Source: Neorhodopirellula pilleata
GTDB lineage: Bacteria > Planctomycetota > Planctomycetia > Pirellulales > Pirellulaceae
Assembly: GCF_007859915.1 (NCBI RefSeq)
Contig: NZ_SJPM01000006.1
Span: forward strand, 124,001 to 188,000
DNA length: 64,000 nt
Reading direction: 5' to 3'
In this document: positions 19,372 through 27,711 of the stretch, in pieces
How the letters are laid out: each line of letters opens with the position of its first letter
Numbering within the stretch: position 1 is the stretch's first letter
Notes under the pieces: generated by a model
Seen by the model: only the letters and a program-made list of their open reading frames with translations
What the model was told of the DNA's origin: nothing
The model's database searches: none
Translations under genes and position numbers: made by a program

Positions 19372-20217
19372 ATGAAATACGGCATGAACCTGTTGTTGTG
19401 GTCCGGTGAAGTCACCGACGAATTAATGCCGGTGTGCGAACAACTCAAGGAAGCCGGCTTCGATGGCGTCGAAGTGCCGATGTTCAACCTCGATTTGGAC
19501 TACGCCAATCTCGGTAAACAACTCGACGACTTAGGTCTCGCTCGCACCGCCGTGACGATCCGCAACGAAGACGACAATCCGATCTCTTGCGACCCGGCCA
19601 TCCGAGCACGGGGTGTCGAGTTGAACAAGAAAACACTCGATTGTTGTGCCGCCGCAGGCGTTGAAACGTTGGTCGGTCCCTATCATTCGGCGATCGGCCT
19701 CTTCAGCGGCAATGGCCCGACGTCCGACGAATGGAAGTGGGGCGTCGAGAGCATGAGAGCCACGGCGGAATACGCCGGAACCGTCGGTGTCAAACTCGGC
19801 GTCGAAGCACTCAATCGGTTCGAGTGTTATTTCCTCAACGCCCACGGCGATTCGGCCCGTTTCGTCCGCGAAGTCGACCATCCGGCATGTGGCATGATGT
19901 ACGACACCTTCCATAGCAACATCGAAGAGAAAAGCATCACCGAAGCAATCCACGCCGGTGGCGACAAATTGATCCACATTCACATCAGTGAAAACGATCG
20001 CAGCACGCCGGGCAAAGGCGGCGTCAATTGGCAAGAAAACTTCGACGCGATCAAGAGCAGTGGTTATGATGGGTGGCTGGTCATCGAAGCGTTCGGATTG
20101 GCGTTGCCGGAGATTGCCGCTGCTACAAAAATCTGGCGTAAAATGTTCGATGACGAATTGACACTCAGCCGCGAAGGCTTGGCGTTCATGAAATCGGAGA
20201 TCGAGAAGCGATCCTAG
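19372..20217 (+). CDS. Ketose 3-epimerase-like / sugar isomerase-like TIM barrel protein
   Basis: 281 residues of the xylose-isomerase-like TIM-barrel (AP endonuclease family 2) superfamily. Metal-site motifs match D-tagatose/D-psicose 3-epimerases: GVEALNRFECYFLN (Glu), MMYDTFHSNIEE (Asp and His), LIHIHISENDR (His) and WLVIEAFG (Glu). The length is typical. I infer a cytoplasmic, divalent-metal-dependent epimerase of a ketose or related sugar; the exact sugar cannot be read from sequence. It stands alone, 98 bp after the ABC gene. Confidence 0.85.
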   Translation: MKYGMNLLLWSGEVTDELMPVCEQLKEAGFDGVEVPMFNLDLDYANLGKQLDDLGLARTAVTIRNEDDNPISCDPAIRARGVELNKKTLDCCAAAGVETLVGPYHSAIGLFSGNGPTSDEWKWGVESMRATAEYAGTVGVKLGVEALNRFECYFLNAHGDSARFVREVDHPACGMMYDTFHSNIEEKSITEAIHAGGDKLIHIHISENDRSTPGKGGVNWQENFDAIKSSGYDGWLVIEAFGLALPEIAAATKIWRKMFDDELTLSREGLAFMKSEIEKRS

Positions 20218-20230
20218 CCCGAACGATTCA

Positions 20231-20255
20231 TAACCCGACGCGTAAGTTTTGAAGT
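20231..20255 (+). repeat. Copy of dispersed intergenic repeat
   Basis: TAACCCGACGCGTAAGTTTT followed by GAAGT lies between the epimerase and the SelA-like gene. The same string, with one or two changes, occurs at 11604-11627. The first 13 bases also occur at 6169 and 27612. Confidence 0.75.
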
Positions 20256-20318
20256 TGCGGTTATGATCAGTCCGTCATGTAGCCCGTCCAGGTTTTTCAC
20301 CCTCCAAAGCATCCTCTC

Positions 20319-21686
20319 ATGGCTCTTCCTCCTTGGACCGTTGAACTGCTTCGTCGGGGCGTTCAAGACTTGGCGCGGCAGGCGACTGATCCGGAAACGG
20401 CAGCGACGATCAAAGACCAGGCTGCTAAACTCGTCGATGAGTTACCACGCGTTGCACGAGAGAAGGTTCAGACGTTATTGAAGCAGGCCGAATCGACGGC
20501 CGGGCCCCTCAAGGATGCTTGGAATCGCGGCGATTGGTCCGTCGCCTCGCTGTGGACCCACGCCGGTCAACCGAATGCCCCGATCCGATTGATCAACGGT
20601 TCGGGGACTTTGTTGAGTCCTGTAGGTAGCGGTGTCGCGTACTCCTCGGCGGTGCAATCGGCCGCCATTCCGTTCTTGAGTGGTGACGCTGGTCTGGCGT
20701 CTGGGTTCGATGAGACGCTGCGGCAACAGTTAGCCACCTCGTTGCAGATGGGTGATTCTCGACCGGTCTCTGCTTTCGTTGCCGGTTCGTTGGACCGTGC
20801 TTTGGCGATGATCGGATCATTGACTCAGCCCGGCTGCGCGGTGTACGTGCCCCGGCGATGTGCCGTCGCCATGCCTGGTGTTGGCGGCGAAGGTTTTCTG
20901 GTCGACCGATTGCAGTCCCATGTTCGCGGTCCGGTCCGGGAGTTCGGAGGCATCGACCCAGAGGCTCCATTGGACATTCATGCAATCGCGGCGGAACACA
21001 CGACCAGATCCCCGTCATCGGAGCGGCGTCTCGTCGTGGTCTCCTTGGCGGGGACGCCGATCAACTACGAGGGCTTGCCTGAGAATGCCAGCCGCGTCGT
21101 CGTAATTCCCGCCGGAACCTTTTTCACCGACGGTGGGCCGGTCGCCTCGATCGCAAGCGTTGAATCGGAACTGGCTTCCGGGGCCGATGTCGTCGTTTTG
21201 GCCGGTGGCGTTTTGACCGACACGCCTTCGGTCGGGATCATTGTGGGCAATCCGGATCATGTCCGCCGCATGACGGATCACCGCCGGGCGAACTTTCTGG
21301 CCGCACCGGTCATGCAAATCGCGATGGTGGCGGCTGCGGTCGCGCAGCAGCGAGCGGATTCTTCACCGGTGAAGAAACTCGCGAGCGTTTCCGAGGACAA
21401 TCTTCGCGACCGTGCCGAGCGATTGGCAACCCAACTCGCCGCCGCCGCATCAGTCCGCTCCGTTCGCGTCACCGATCAGCCGGCCCAACTAGGTGGTGTC
21501 GCGACAGCGTCCCTTCCGTCACGGCAAGTCGTCCTGACGAGCGATCAGTCCCCCGAAACGCTCGCTGCCGAACTACTCGCTGGACCGGTCGGATTGTTAA
21601 CGACCGTCGTCGAAAACGACCTGGCGATCGATTTAAGATGGATCACACCGGAACAACAGGCAAAAATCGGGCAACGGTTCCGATAA
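20319..21686 (+). CDS. SelA-like protein lacking the PLP lysine
   Basis: 455 residues. From memory of E. coli SelA, similarity runs along the whole protein. PIRLINGSGTLLSPVGSG (88-105) corresponds to the SelA INxTGxxLHTNLGR region; ADVVVLAGGVLTDTPSVGII (289-308) corresponds to the FSGDKLLGGPQAGII active-site segment; and LAIDLRWI near the end corresponds to LWLDLRCL. The SelA lysine that binds PLP is Val298 here, and the Asn-Leu-Gly-Arg motif is absent, so L-seryl-tRNA(Sec) selenium transferase activity is unlikely. It lies two genes upstream of fdhD and an oxidoreductase. Its present role is unknown; a structural or assembly role is speculation. Confidence 0.75.
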   Translation: MALPPWTVELLRRGVQDLARQATDPETAATIKDQAAKLVDELPRVAREKVQTLLKQAESTAGPLKDAWNRGDWSVASLWTHAGQPNAPIRLINGSGTLLSPVGSGVAYSSAVQSAAIPFLSGDAGLASGFDETLRQQLATSLQMGDSRPVSAFVAGSLDRALAMIGSLTQPGCAVYVPRRCAVAMPGVGGEGFLVDRLQSHVRGPVREFGGIDPEAPLDIHAIAAEHTTRSPSSERRLVVVSLAGTPINYEGLPENASRVVVIPAGTFFTDGGPVASIASVESELASGADVVVLAGGVLTDTPSVGIIVGNPDHVRRMTDHRRANFLAAPVMQIAMVAAAVAQQRADSSPVKKLASVSEDNLRDRAERLATQLAAAASVRSVRVTDQPAQLGGVATASLPSRQVVLTSDQSPETLAAELLAGPVGLLTTVVENDLAIDLRWITPEQQAKIGQRFR

Positions 21687-21770
21687 TCGCGACTATCGGG
21701 ATCAGCGAGTCTGGGCAACAATGAAAGTTCACTAGTCCGAAGGCGGAACTCCCCCAACCCGAAAAATCAC

Positions 21771-22613
21771 GTGTCTCAACTCACTTCCGCTGGCGAACAA
21801 CTCGTCCAACAACTCAGCCAACGTCATGGCGTCTCGACCGACGCGATCACTCATATGCTCATCGCCGTCCAAAACGGTAACGGCTCGATGGCCCAATTCA
21901 ATCACCCCGAGTTTGGCGGGTGTGGGCAATGGATGCAGGGCGGCATGACGATGGTCAGCGATCTGTTTAACAACGCCTTGAAATCCCGCGTGGACAATGT
22001 TTGCTCTGACATCGCCAATCATCTGGCTCAGCATCAAACAACGCCCTACGTCGGATCGTTTCAGTCGCAAAGCCAAGGCGGCAATCACAACCAAACCCAA
22101 GCCTCGGGCGCAATGGGTGGTAACGATCTGTTCGCGCCCGACCCGAACCAGAATTGGTGGCCACAGGATCTCGGCGGTCCGAGCGCCACCGGTTCGCAGA
22201 ACGACGTGGCTTACGCCTACTTTTCCGGGTCATGTCGATTGGCCGTGAAGACCGGTGGCGATGTGTGGGTCTACGACACGATGGACCATCAAATCGGCGG
22301 TTTCGGTCAACAGCAAGGTGTCGGCGGAACGATCACCTTTTCCAGCCAATACGGAACCGTGAACCTGTCGACGTTGCCGGTCGTTTCGATCAATGGCACC
22401 GCGCCCGCACCGGTTTCTCCAACAACACCCTCTCCCGAGTCTTCTGGCAGCGCCACGCCGCCGATCGAGCACCTCGCGGGCGGCAACGCACCGACCACTG
22501 ATGAGGATGATGTGATCGCCAAGTTGGAACGTCTTGGCCAACTCAAAGATAAGGGTTACCTCAGCGATGAAGAGTTCGCGTCCAAGAAGAGCGAGTTGCT
22601 CGCTCGGCTGTAA
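21771..22613 (+). CDS. SHOCT-domain protein
   Basis: 280 residues from GTG 21771. The C-terminal ~35 residues (VIAKLERLGQLKDKGYLSDE, then EF and a Lys-rich helix) are a SHOCT domain, a short helical module usually found at protein ends. Residues 1-80 look helical (EQLVQQLSQRHGVSTDAITH). The middle is Gln-, Asn-, Gly- and Ser-rich, with a possible small beta domain near 145-200 (VAYAYFSGSCRLAVKTGGDV). No signal peptide is visible. It sits 84 bp after the SelA-like gene and 12 bp before fdhD, so it may be co-transcribed with fdhD. The function is unknown. Confidence 0.7.
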   Translation: MSQLTSAGEQLVQQLSQRHGVSTDAITHMLIAVQNGNGSMAQFNHPEFGGCGQWMQGGMTMVSDLFNNALKSRVDNVCSDIANHLAQHQTTPYVGSFQSQSQGGNHNQTQASGAMGGNDLFAPDPNQNWWPQDLGGPSATGSQNDVAYAYFSGSCRLAVKTGGDVWVYDTMDHQIGGFGQQQGVGGTITFSSQYGTVNLSTLPVVSINGTAPAPVSPTTPSPESSGSATPPIEHLAGGNAPTTDEDDVIAKLERLGQLKDKGYLSDEEFASKKSELLARL

Positions 22614-22625
22614 ACGCCACCGAGA

Positions 22626-23480
22626 ATGATTTCACCACGTCCGACCACGACCGTTCATTTGGATTCATCGCATCGCAAAATCATGCGATGCGACGAAGGC
22701 ACGATGCGGACGATCGATGATCAAGTCGCCGTCGAATTGCCGCTGGAAATTCGCTTGGTTCATCATGATGACTCGGGCGAATTCGAAACGCCGATTTCGG
22801 TCACGATGCGAACACCGGGACACGACGGAGAACTGGCGACCGGTTTTCTTCTGACCGAGGGCGTCATCGACGCGCCCGATCAAATCGAACGAATTCGGAT
22901 GTGCGGCGGCGGTAACGTCATCATCGTCCATTTGAAGCCGACGGTGATCGTCGATACCGACAAGTTAACACGGCATTTTTATACGTCGAGCAGTTGCGGG
23001 GTCTGTGGCAAGTCGGCAATCGAGGCGGTCAACTTGTCGATCACCGGCAAACTCGAACCGAACGCGCCGAGGGTGAAAGCCGCCGTGATTTCCTCGTTAC
23101 CGCAGGCCTTGCGATCGGCGCAGAGCGTATTCGATCGGACGGGCGGTTTGCATGCGAGCGGATTGTTCGACACCGATGGAAGTTTGATTCGTTTGCACGA
23201 AGACGTCGGACGGCACAACGCATTGGATAAACTGATCGGTGCGCAGTGGTATGATGACGAGTCCGTTTTGGCCGAGTCGATTGTGTTAGTCAGTGGCCGC
23301 GTCAGTTTCGAGTTGGTGCAAAAATCTCTCGTCGCGGGCATTGCGATCTTGGTCGCCGTCGGAGCCCCATCGAGTCTCGCGGTTGATCTGGCATCGCATC
23401 ACAATATGACGTTGGTCGGATTCAACCGTGGCCAGCGGTTTAACCTTTACAGCGGTTTTCAACGAGTCGAGTCGAGTTGA
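22626..23480 (+). CDS. fdhD: FdhD, sulfurtransferase for formate dehydrogenase-type enzymes
   Basis: 284 residues with the family hallmarks: ELPLEIRLV, TPGHDGELATGFLLTEG, the Cys pair SSCGVCGKSAI, GGLHASGLF, EDVGRHNALDKLIG and LVSGRVSFELVQK. FdhD passes sulfur from IscS to the Mo-bisMGD cofactor and is needed for FDH activity. The oxidoreductase gene starts one base after the fdhD stop, so enzyme and maturation factor are co-expressed. The length is normal and both cysteines are present, so I expect it to be functional. Confidence 0.95.
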   Translation: MISPRPTTTVHLDSSHRKIMRCDEGTMRTIDDQVAVELPLEIRLVHHDDSGEFETPISVTMRTPGHDGELATGFLLTEGVIDAPDQIERIRMCGGGNVIIVHLKPTVIVDTDKLTRHFYTSSSCGVCGKSAIEAVNLSITGKLEPNAPRVKAAVISSLPQALRSAQSVFDRTGGLHASGLFDTDGSLIRLHEDVGRHNALDKLIGAQWYDDESVLAESIVLVSGRVSFELVQKSLVAGIAILVAVGAPSSLAVDLASHHNMTLVGFNRGQRFNLYSGFQRVESS

Positions 23481-23481
23481 C

Positions 23482-25890
23482 ATGTCCACTACCTTACCCT
23501 CTCAGCAAGCCGAAGCATTCTCCGACGTGATCGACACGGACGAATCGTTTCCATTGGACAACGGCCATGCCCCCGTCCACTTGATCCCGACGGAAAAGGA
23601 CGGCCAACTCAAGCAAACGCCCGTCAAGACCAAAGGCACCGGCTTGTCCGCCGTCGTGAGCAGTTTCAAGTATGCGATCGGAGAGGCCGGCTTGATGCGT
23701 GGCACGTTGCCGATGTTGCAAGTCAATCAGAAGGACGGATTCGATTGTCCCGGATGCGCTTGGCCCGATCCCGACGGACATCGCTCGGCGTTTGAGTTTT
23801 GTGAGAACGGGGCCAAGGCGATCGCTCACGAATCGGATCGGCGACGAGTCACACGTGATTTCTTTGAGCGTTATTCGGTCAGCGAAATGTCGCGACACTC
23901 CGACTATTGGCTCGAACAACAGGGACGTCTCACCGAACCGATGGTGCTGCGTGAAGGGGCGACGCACTACACACCGATTTCATGGGACGACGCCTATGCA
24001 TTGATCGCCGACGAACTCGGTAAACTCGATTCGCCTGACGAAGCCTGCTTTTACACGTCCGGCAAAGCCACCAACGAGGCGGCTTTTGTCTTTCAAACCA
24101 TGGTCCGCGCTTTCGGTACGAACAATCTTCCGGATTGCTCGAACATGTGCCACGAATCGAGTGGCCGCGCGATGACGCGAATGTTTGGCAACGGCAAAGG
24201 CACGGTGCTGTTGGAGGATTTCAAAGAAGCGGAATTGGTTTTTGTCGTCGGACAAAACCCCGGCACCAACCATCCGCGTCAATTGTCGGCATTGCAACAA
24301 TCCAAACGTGCCGGTGCGAAGATCATCACCGTCAATCCCTTGCCCGAAGCCGGCCTGATGGGATTCATGAACCCGCAAGAAGTCGGCGGCATGTTGGGCA
24401 TCGCGACGCAACTGACCGACGTGTTCTTGCAAGTCAAAATCAACGGCGACATTGCCTTGTTCAAAGGCATCATGAAGCAATTAGTCGAGTGGGACGATGC
24501 CGAGGGTGGCGGGATCATCGATCGCGAATTCGTGCAACAGCATACCGTCGAACTCGAACCGCTGCTTGAGTCCTTGCGAGCGGCGTCGTGGGATGAAATC
24601 GCACGACGTAGTGGGATCAGCCGCGACCAAATTTCCGAGACCGCAACGTTGGTTCGCGAACGAGAGAAGATCGTCATCTGTTGGTGTCTCGGCGTGACGC
24701 AGCATCTCAACGGAACCCAGAACGTTCAGGAGTTCCTTAACTTGTTGTTGCTCCGAGGCGCGATCGGAAAACCGGGTGCGGGTGCCTGTTGCGTTCGCGG
24801 ACACTCCAACGTCCAAGGCGACCGAACGATGGGCGTTTGGGAGCAACCCAAGAGAGAGTTCCTGGACCGGATGCAAGCCGCCTTCGGGTTCGATCCACCG
24901 CGCCATCATGGGTATGATTCCCAACGAGCGGCGATCGCGATGCATGAGGGCAAGTTGAAAGTGTTCGTTTCGCTGGGCGGTAATTTTTTGATGGCGATGC
25001 CCGACACCCGCTACGGTGGCGAAGGGTTACAACAAACCGAGTTGACCGTACGCATCGGCACAAAACTCAATCGAGCCGATTTGGTGACCGGCAAACAATC
25101 CTTGATTTTGCCTTGTTTGGGACGAACGGAATCGGACGTGCGCATCGATGCGGATGGCACCAAGCGAGAGCAAATCTCCAGTACCGAGAATTCGATGGGC
25201 GTGGTGCAGCGTTCGACGGGGCGGTTCGCACCGGCGTCGAAGGACCTGCTCAACGAGACCGAGATTTTGTGCCGGATCGCTCACGCGATCGTCGGCGACA
25301 GGGTCGGAATCGATTGGTTGGCGTGGGCGAATGATTACGATCGGATCCGTGACGCCATCGCCAAGGTGATTCCGGGTTTTGAAGACTACAACCGGAAGGT
25401 ACGCCAAGACGGCGGCTTTTATCTGCCCAACGGGCCGCGACAACGTCAATTCCCGACTCCGCAGGGCAAAGCGGTCTTTACCGTGAACCCGATTCCTCGC
25501 GAAGAAGTCGGGCCGGGCGAATTTGCGATGACGACCGTTCGCAGTCATGATCAATTCAATACCACGATCTACGGACCACATGATCGCTATCGCGGGATCT
25601 ACAACGCGAGGCAGGTTGTCATGATGAACGAAGCCGACATGGTCGAACTCGGTCTTAAGCCTCAGCAACCGGTTCACGTGACAAGTTGTTTCGAAGGCAA
25701 TATTCGACGGGTTTGCGGCTTCAAAGTCGTGCCTTACCCGATCCCGCGTCAGTGTTTGGCGATGTACTATCCCGAAGCCAATCCATTGATTCCGATGGAG
25801 CGAACGGACGAGTTCAGCAATTGCCCTTCGTTCAAATTGACCGTCGTGACGGTCGAGGCCGCTGACAAGCGTTCGGATGGACATCGTTGA
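23482..25890 (+). CDS. YdeP/FdhF-like molybdopterin oxidoreductase
   Basis: 802 residues from ATG 23482, directly after fdhD; the frame opens earlier at 23428 inside fdhD. It carries the family's DCPGCAWPDP segment (about 88-97), a Mo-site region NLPDCSNMCHESSGRAMTRM with Cys219 and Cys223 where FdhF has selenocysteine, and VGQNPGTNHPRQ plus CCVRGHSNVQGDRTMG cofactor-binding regions. No complete ferredoxin-type four-Cys motif is visible at the N terminus. There is no in-frame TGA, so it is a Cys enzyme. No signal peptide is visible: likely cytoplasmic. Formate as substrate is inferred only from fdhD; YdeP-type enzymes are poorly characterised. Confidence 0.88.
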   Translation: MSTTLPSQQAEAFSDVIDTDESFPLDNGHAPVHLIPTEKDGQLKQTPVKTKGTGLSAVVSSFKYAIGEAGLMRGTLPMLQVNQKDGFDCPGCAWPDPDGHRSAFEFCENGAKAIAHESDRRRVTRDFFERYSVSEMSRHSDYWLEQQGRLTEPMVLREGATHYTPISWDDAYALIADELGKLDSPDEACFYTSGKATNEAAFVFQTMVRAFGTNNLPDCSNMCHESSGRAMTRMFGNGKGTVLLEDFKEAELVFVVGQNPGTNHPRQLSALQQSKRAGAKIITVNPLPEAGLMGFMNPQEVGGMLGIATQLTDVFLQVKINGDIALFKGIMKQLVEWDDAEGGGIIDREFVQQHTVELEPLLESLRAASWDEIARRSGISRDQISETATLVREREKIVICWCLGVTQHLNGTQNVQEFLNLLLLRGAIGKPGAGACCVRGHSNVQGDRTMGVWEQPKREFLDRMQAAFGFDPPRHHGYDSQRAAIAMHEGKLKVFVSLGGNFLMAMPDTRYGGEGLQQTELTVRIGTKLNRADLVTGKQSLILPCLGRTESDVRIDADGTKREQISSTENSMGVVQRSTGRFAPASKDLLNETEILCRIAHAIVGDRVGIDWLAWANDYDRIRDAIAKVIPGFEDYNRKVRQDGGFYLPNGPRQRQFPTPQGKAVFTVNPIPREEVGPGEFAMTTVRSHDQFNTTIYGPHDRYRGIYNARQVVMMNEADMVELGLKPQQPVHVTSCFEGNIRRVCGFKVVPYPIPRQCLAMYYPEANPLIPMERTDEFSNCPSFKLTVVTVEAADKRSDGHR

Positions 25891-26020
25891 CGTGCTGGCC
25901 TGTGGCCTTCGGCGAAGCGGATGCAACCGTGTCTGGTGAATTGGAGTACAATCAAGGCCTGACTTGTTTGGGTCCACTCCGCTTTTTTTTAAGATTCACT
26001 CGTTGATTTCAGATTTTCCC

Positions 26021-27574
26021 ATGCGAATTTTTCTTCTCAGTCTTCTTTTAGTTCCGTTGTCTCTCATCGCCCTCGTATCGTCTCCTCTATCGGCGACTGA
26101 CTTGCCAGCGACGCCCGCGCGCGAAGGTGTTCAGCCTCGCAGCGTAGTGTTTATTTTGACCGATGATCATCGCTACGACGCGATGGGGTGCGCCGGGCAT
26201 CCTTTTTTGGAAACGCCGCACATGGACTCGATCGCCAAAAATGGCGTTCATGTCAAGAACGCATTCGTGACAACAAGTTTGTGTTCCCCGAGTCGAGCGT
26301 CGATCTTGACGGGCTTGTACACGCACAAGCACGGCGTGATCGATAACAACCGCCAAGTTCCCGAGGGCACGTTGTTCTTTCCGCAGTACCTTCAGCGAGC
26401 CGGTTACGACACCGCGTTCATCGGCAAGTGGCACATGGGAGGACACCACGACGACCCGCGTCCCGGGTTTGATCATTGGATCAGTTTCAAAGGCCAAGGA
26501 AACTATCTTCCGCCGGGTCCGAACTACACACTCAACGTCAACGGCCAACGTGTCAAGCAGAAGGGTTACATCACCGACGAATTGACCGATTACGCGATCG
26601 ATTGGCTGAAAGATCGACCGGCTGATAAACCGTTTTTTCTGTATTTGTCACACAAGGCGGTTCATTCGAATTTCACGCCCGCCGAGCGACACGAGGGGCG
26701 TTACGCTGACGCGGATCTCAGTTTCCTGCCCACCGGCGAGGGTTTGTCGGCGGAAAAGAATACGCCCCGTTGGGTCCGCGATCAACGCAACAGTTGGCAC
26801 GGGATCGATTTCTCTTATCACAGTGATAAGGGATTGGAATATCTCTATCAACGCTATTGTGAATCGGTGTTGGCGGTCGACGACAGCGTCGGTCGCGTCT
26901 TGCAAAAACTCAAAGACATGGGCATTCACGATGAGACCTTGGTCATCTACATGGGCGACAACGGGTTCATGTGGGGCGAGCATGGCTTGATCGACAAACG
27001 GGTTTCATACGAGGAATCGATTCGCGTTCCGATGCTCGTCCAGTGCCCAGATTTGTTCGAAGGTGGCCGGCCGATCGAGAACGTTGTCGGCAACATCGAC
27101 GTCGCTCCGACCATCCTGCATGCGGCCGGTCTGCAAACACCTGAGTACATGGACGGACAAAGTTTCTTGGATCTGCCCAATGATCGTGACCAGAAATGGC
27201 GTGACTATTTTCTCTATGTCTACTACTGGGAAAAGAACTTCCCCCAGTCGCCGACTCAGTTCGCTTTGCGCGGCGATCGATTCAAATACATTACCTATTA
27301 CGGTTTGTGGGATACCGATGAGCTTTATGATCTGACTACGGATCCAGGCGAAACAAACAACCTGATTCACGATCCCGCCTACAAGTCGGTTGCCAAGAAA
27401 ATGGAAGATCGGCTTTATGAAATGCTCGATGAGCAAGGAGGCATGAAGATTCCGATGAATCAACCCCAAGGTGGTTCCCAAAACAAGCGTTGGGACGACC
27501 GAGGTGGCGAGCAGGCAGCCGATTTTCCCGCCGCGATGGTGGTGGACGAACCGTTGAACACGCAGGCGAACTGA
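26021..27574 (+). CDS. Secreted type I sulfatase
   Basis: 517 residues from ATG 26021, chosen over 25964 because it begins a clean signal peptide (MRIFLLSLLLVPLSLIALVS). The formylglycine motif CSPSR starts at Cys88, followed by ASILTGLY. Metal and substrate motifs are VFILTDDHRYD, GKWHMGGHHDDPRPGFDHW and YMGDNGFMWGEHG. The family hydrolyses sulfate esters after Cys is converted to formylglycine. Pirellulaceae have many sulfatases for algal sulfated polysaccharides. The Gly/Gln-rich tail is probably unstructured. Confidence 0.93.
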   Translation: MRIFLLSLLLVPLSLIALVSSPLSATDLPATPAREGVQPRSVVFILTDDHRYDAMGCAGHPFLETPHMDSIAKNGVHVKNAFVTTSLCSPSRASILTGLYTHKHGVIDNNRQVPEGTLFFPQYLQRAGYDTAFIGKWHMGGHHDDPRPGFDHWISFKGQGNYLPPGPNYTLNVNGQRVKQKGYITDELTDYAIDWLKDRPADKPFFLYLSHKAVHSNFTPAERHEGRYADADLSFLPTGEGLSAEKNTPRWVRDQRNSWHGIDFSYHSDKGLEYLYQRYCESVLAVDDSVGRVLQKLKDMGIHDETLVIYMGDNGFMWGEHGLIDKRVSYEESIRVPMLVQCPDLFEGGRPIENVVGNIDVAPTILHAAGLQTPEYMDGQSFLDLPNDRDQKWRDYFLYVYYWEKNFPQSPTQFALRGDRFKYITYYGLWDTDELYDLTTDPGETNNLIHDPAYKSVAKKMEDRLYEMLDEQGGMKIPMNQPQGGSQNKRWDDRGGEQAADFPAAMVVDEPLNTQAN

Positions 27575-27593
27575 ACGTCGTTACCCTATTAGC

Positions 27594-27708
27594 CGGCTGT
27601 TGATTTAATCGTAACCCGACGCGTCAGCGAGGGATGAGTCAATATCAATTATCCCTCGCTCACGCTTCGGGTTACGATGCAGGCTGAACCGACAGCCCGC
27701 TACCCGCA
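27594..27708. repeat. Full-length copy of dispersed palindromic element
   Basis: The core 28-bp arms at 27608-27635 and 27651-27678 are inverted repeats with 26 of 28 positions matching, around a 15-nt loop. The arm begins ATCGTAACCCGACGCGT and ends GCGAGGGAT. Outside the left arm is CTGTTGAT; the right-half copies at 11832 and 37827 carry its reverse complement ATCAACAG in the same relative place. It lies between convergent genes. Confidence 0.8.
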
Positions 27709-27711
27709 GTT

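Noticed and set aside
23482..25890. Selenocysteine codon in the formate dehydrogenase-like gene
   Set aside because: The frame has no internal TGA, and the Mo-site residue is encoded as Cys; the nearby SelA-like protein does not make this a selenoprotein.
25027..25977. Long antisense frame opposite the oxidoreductase gene
   Set aside because: It has no family motifs, is Arg/His/Asp-rich as expected for a reverse-strand shadow of a GC-rich gene, and the plus-strand gene is clearly real.
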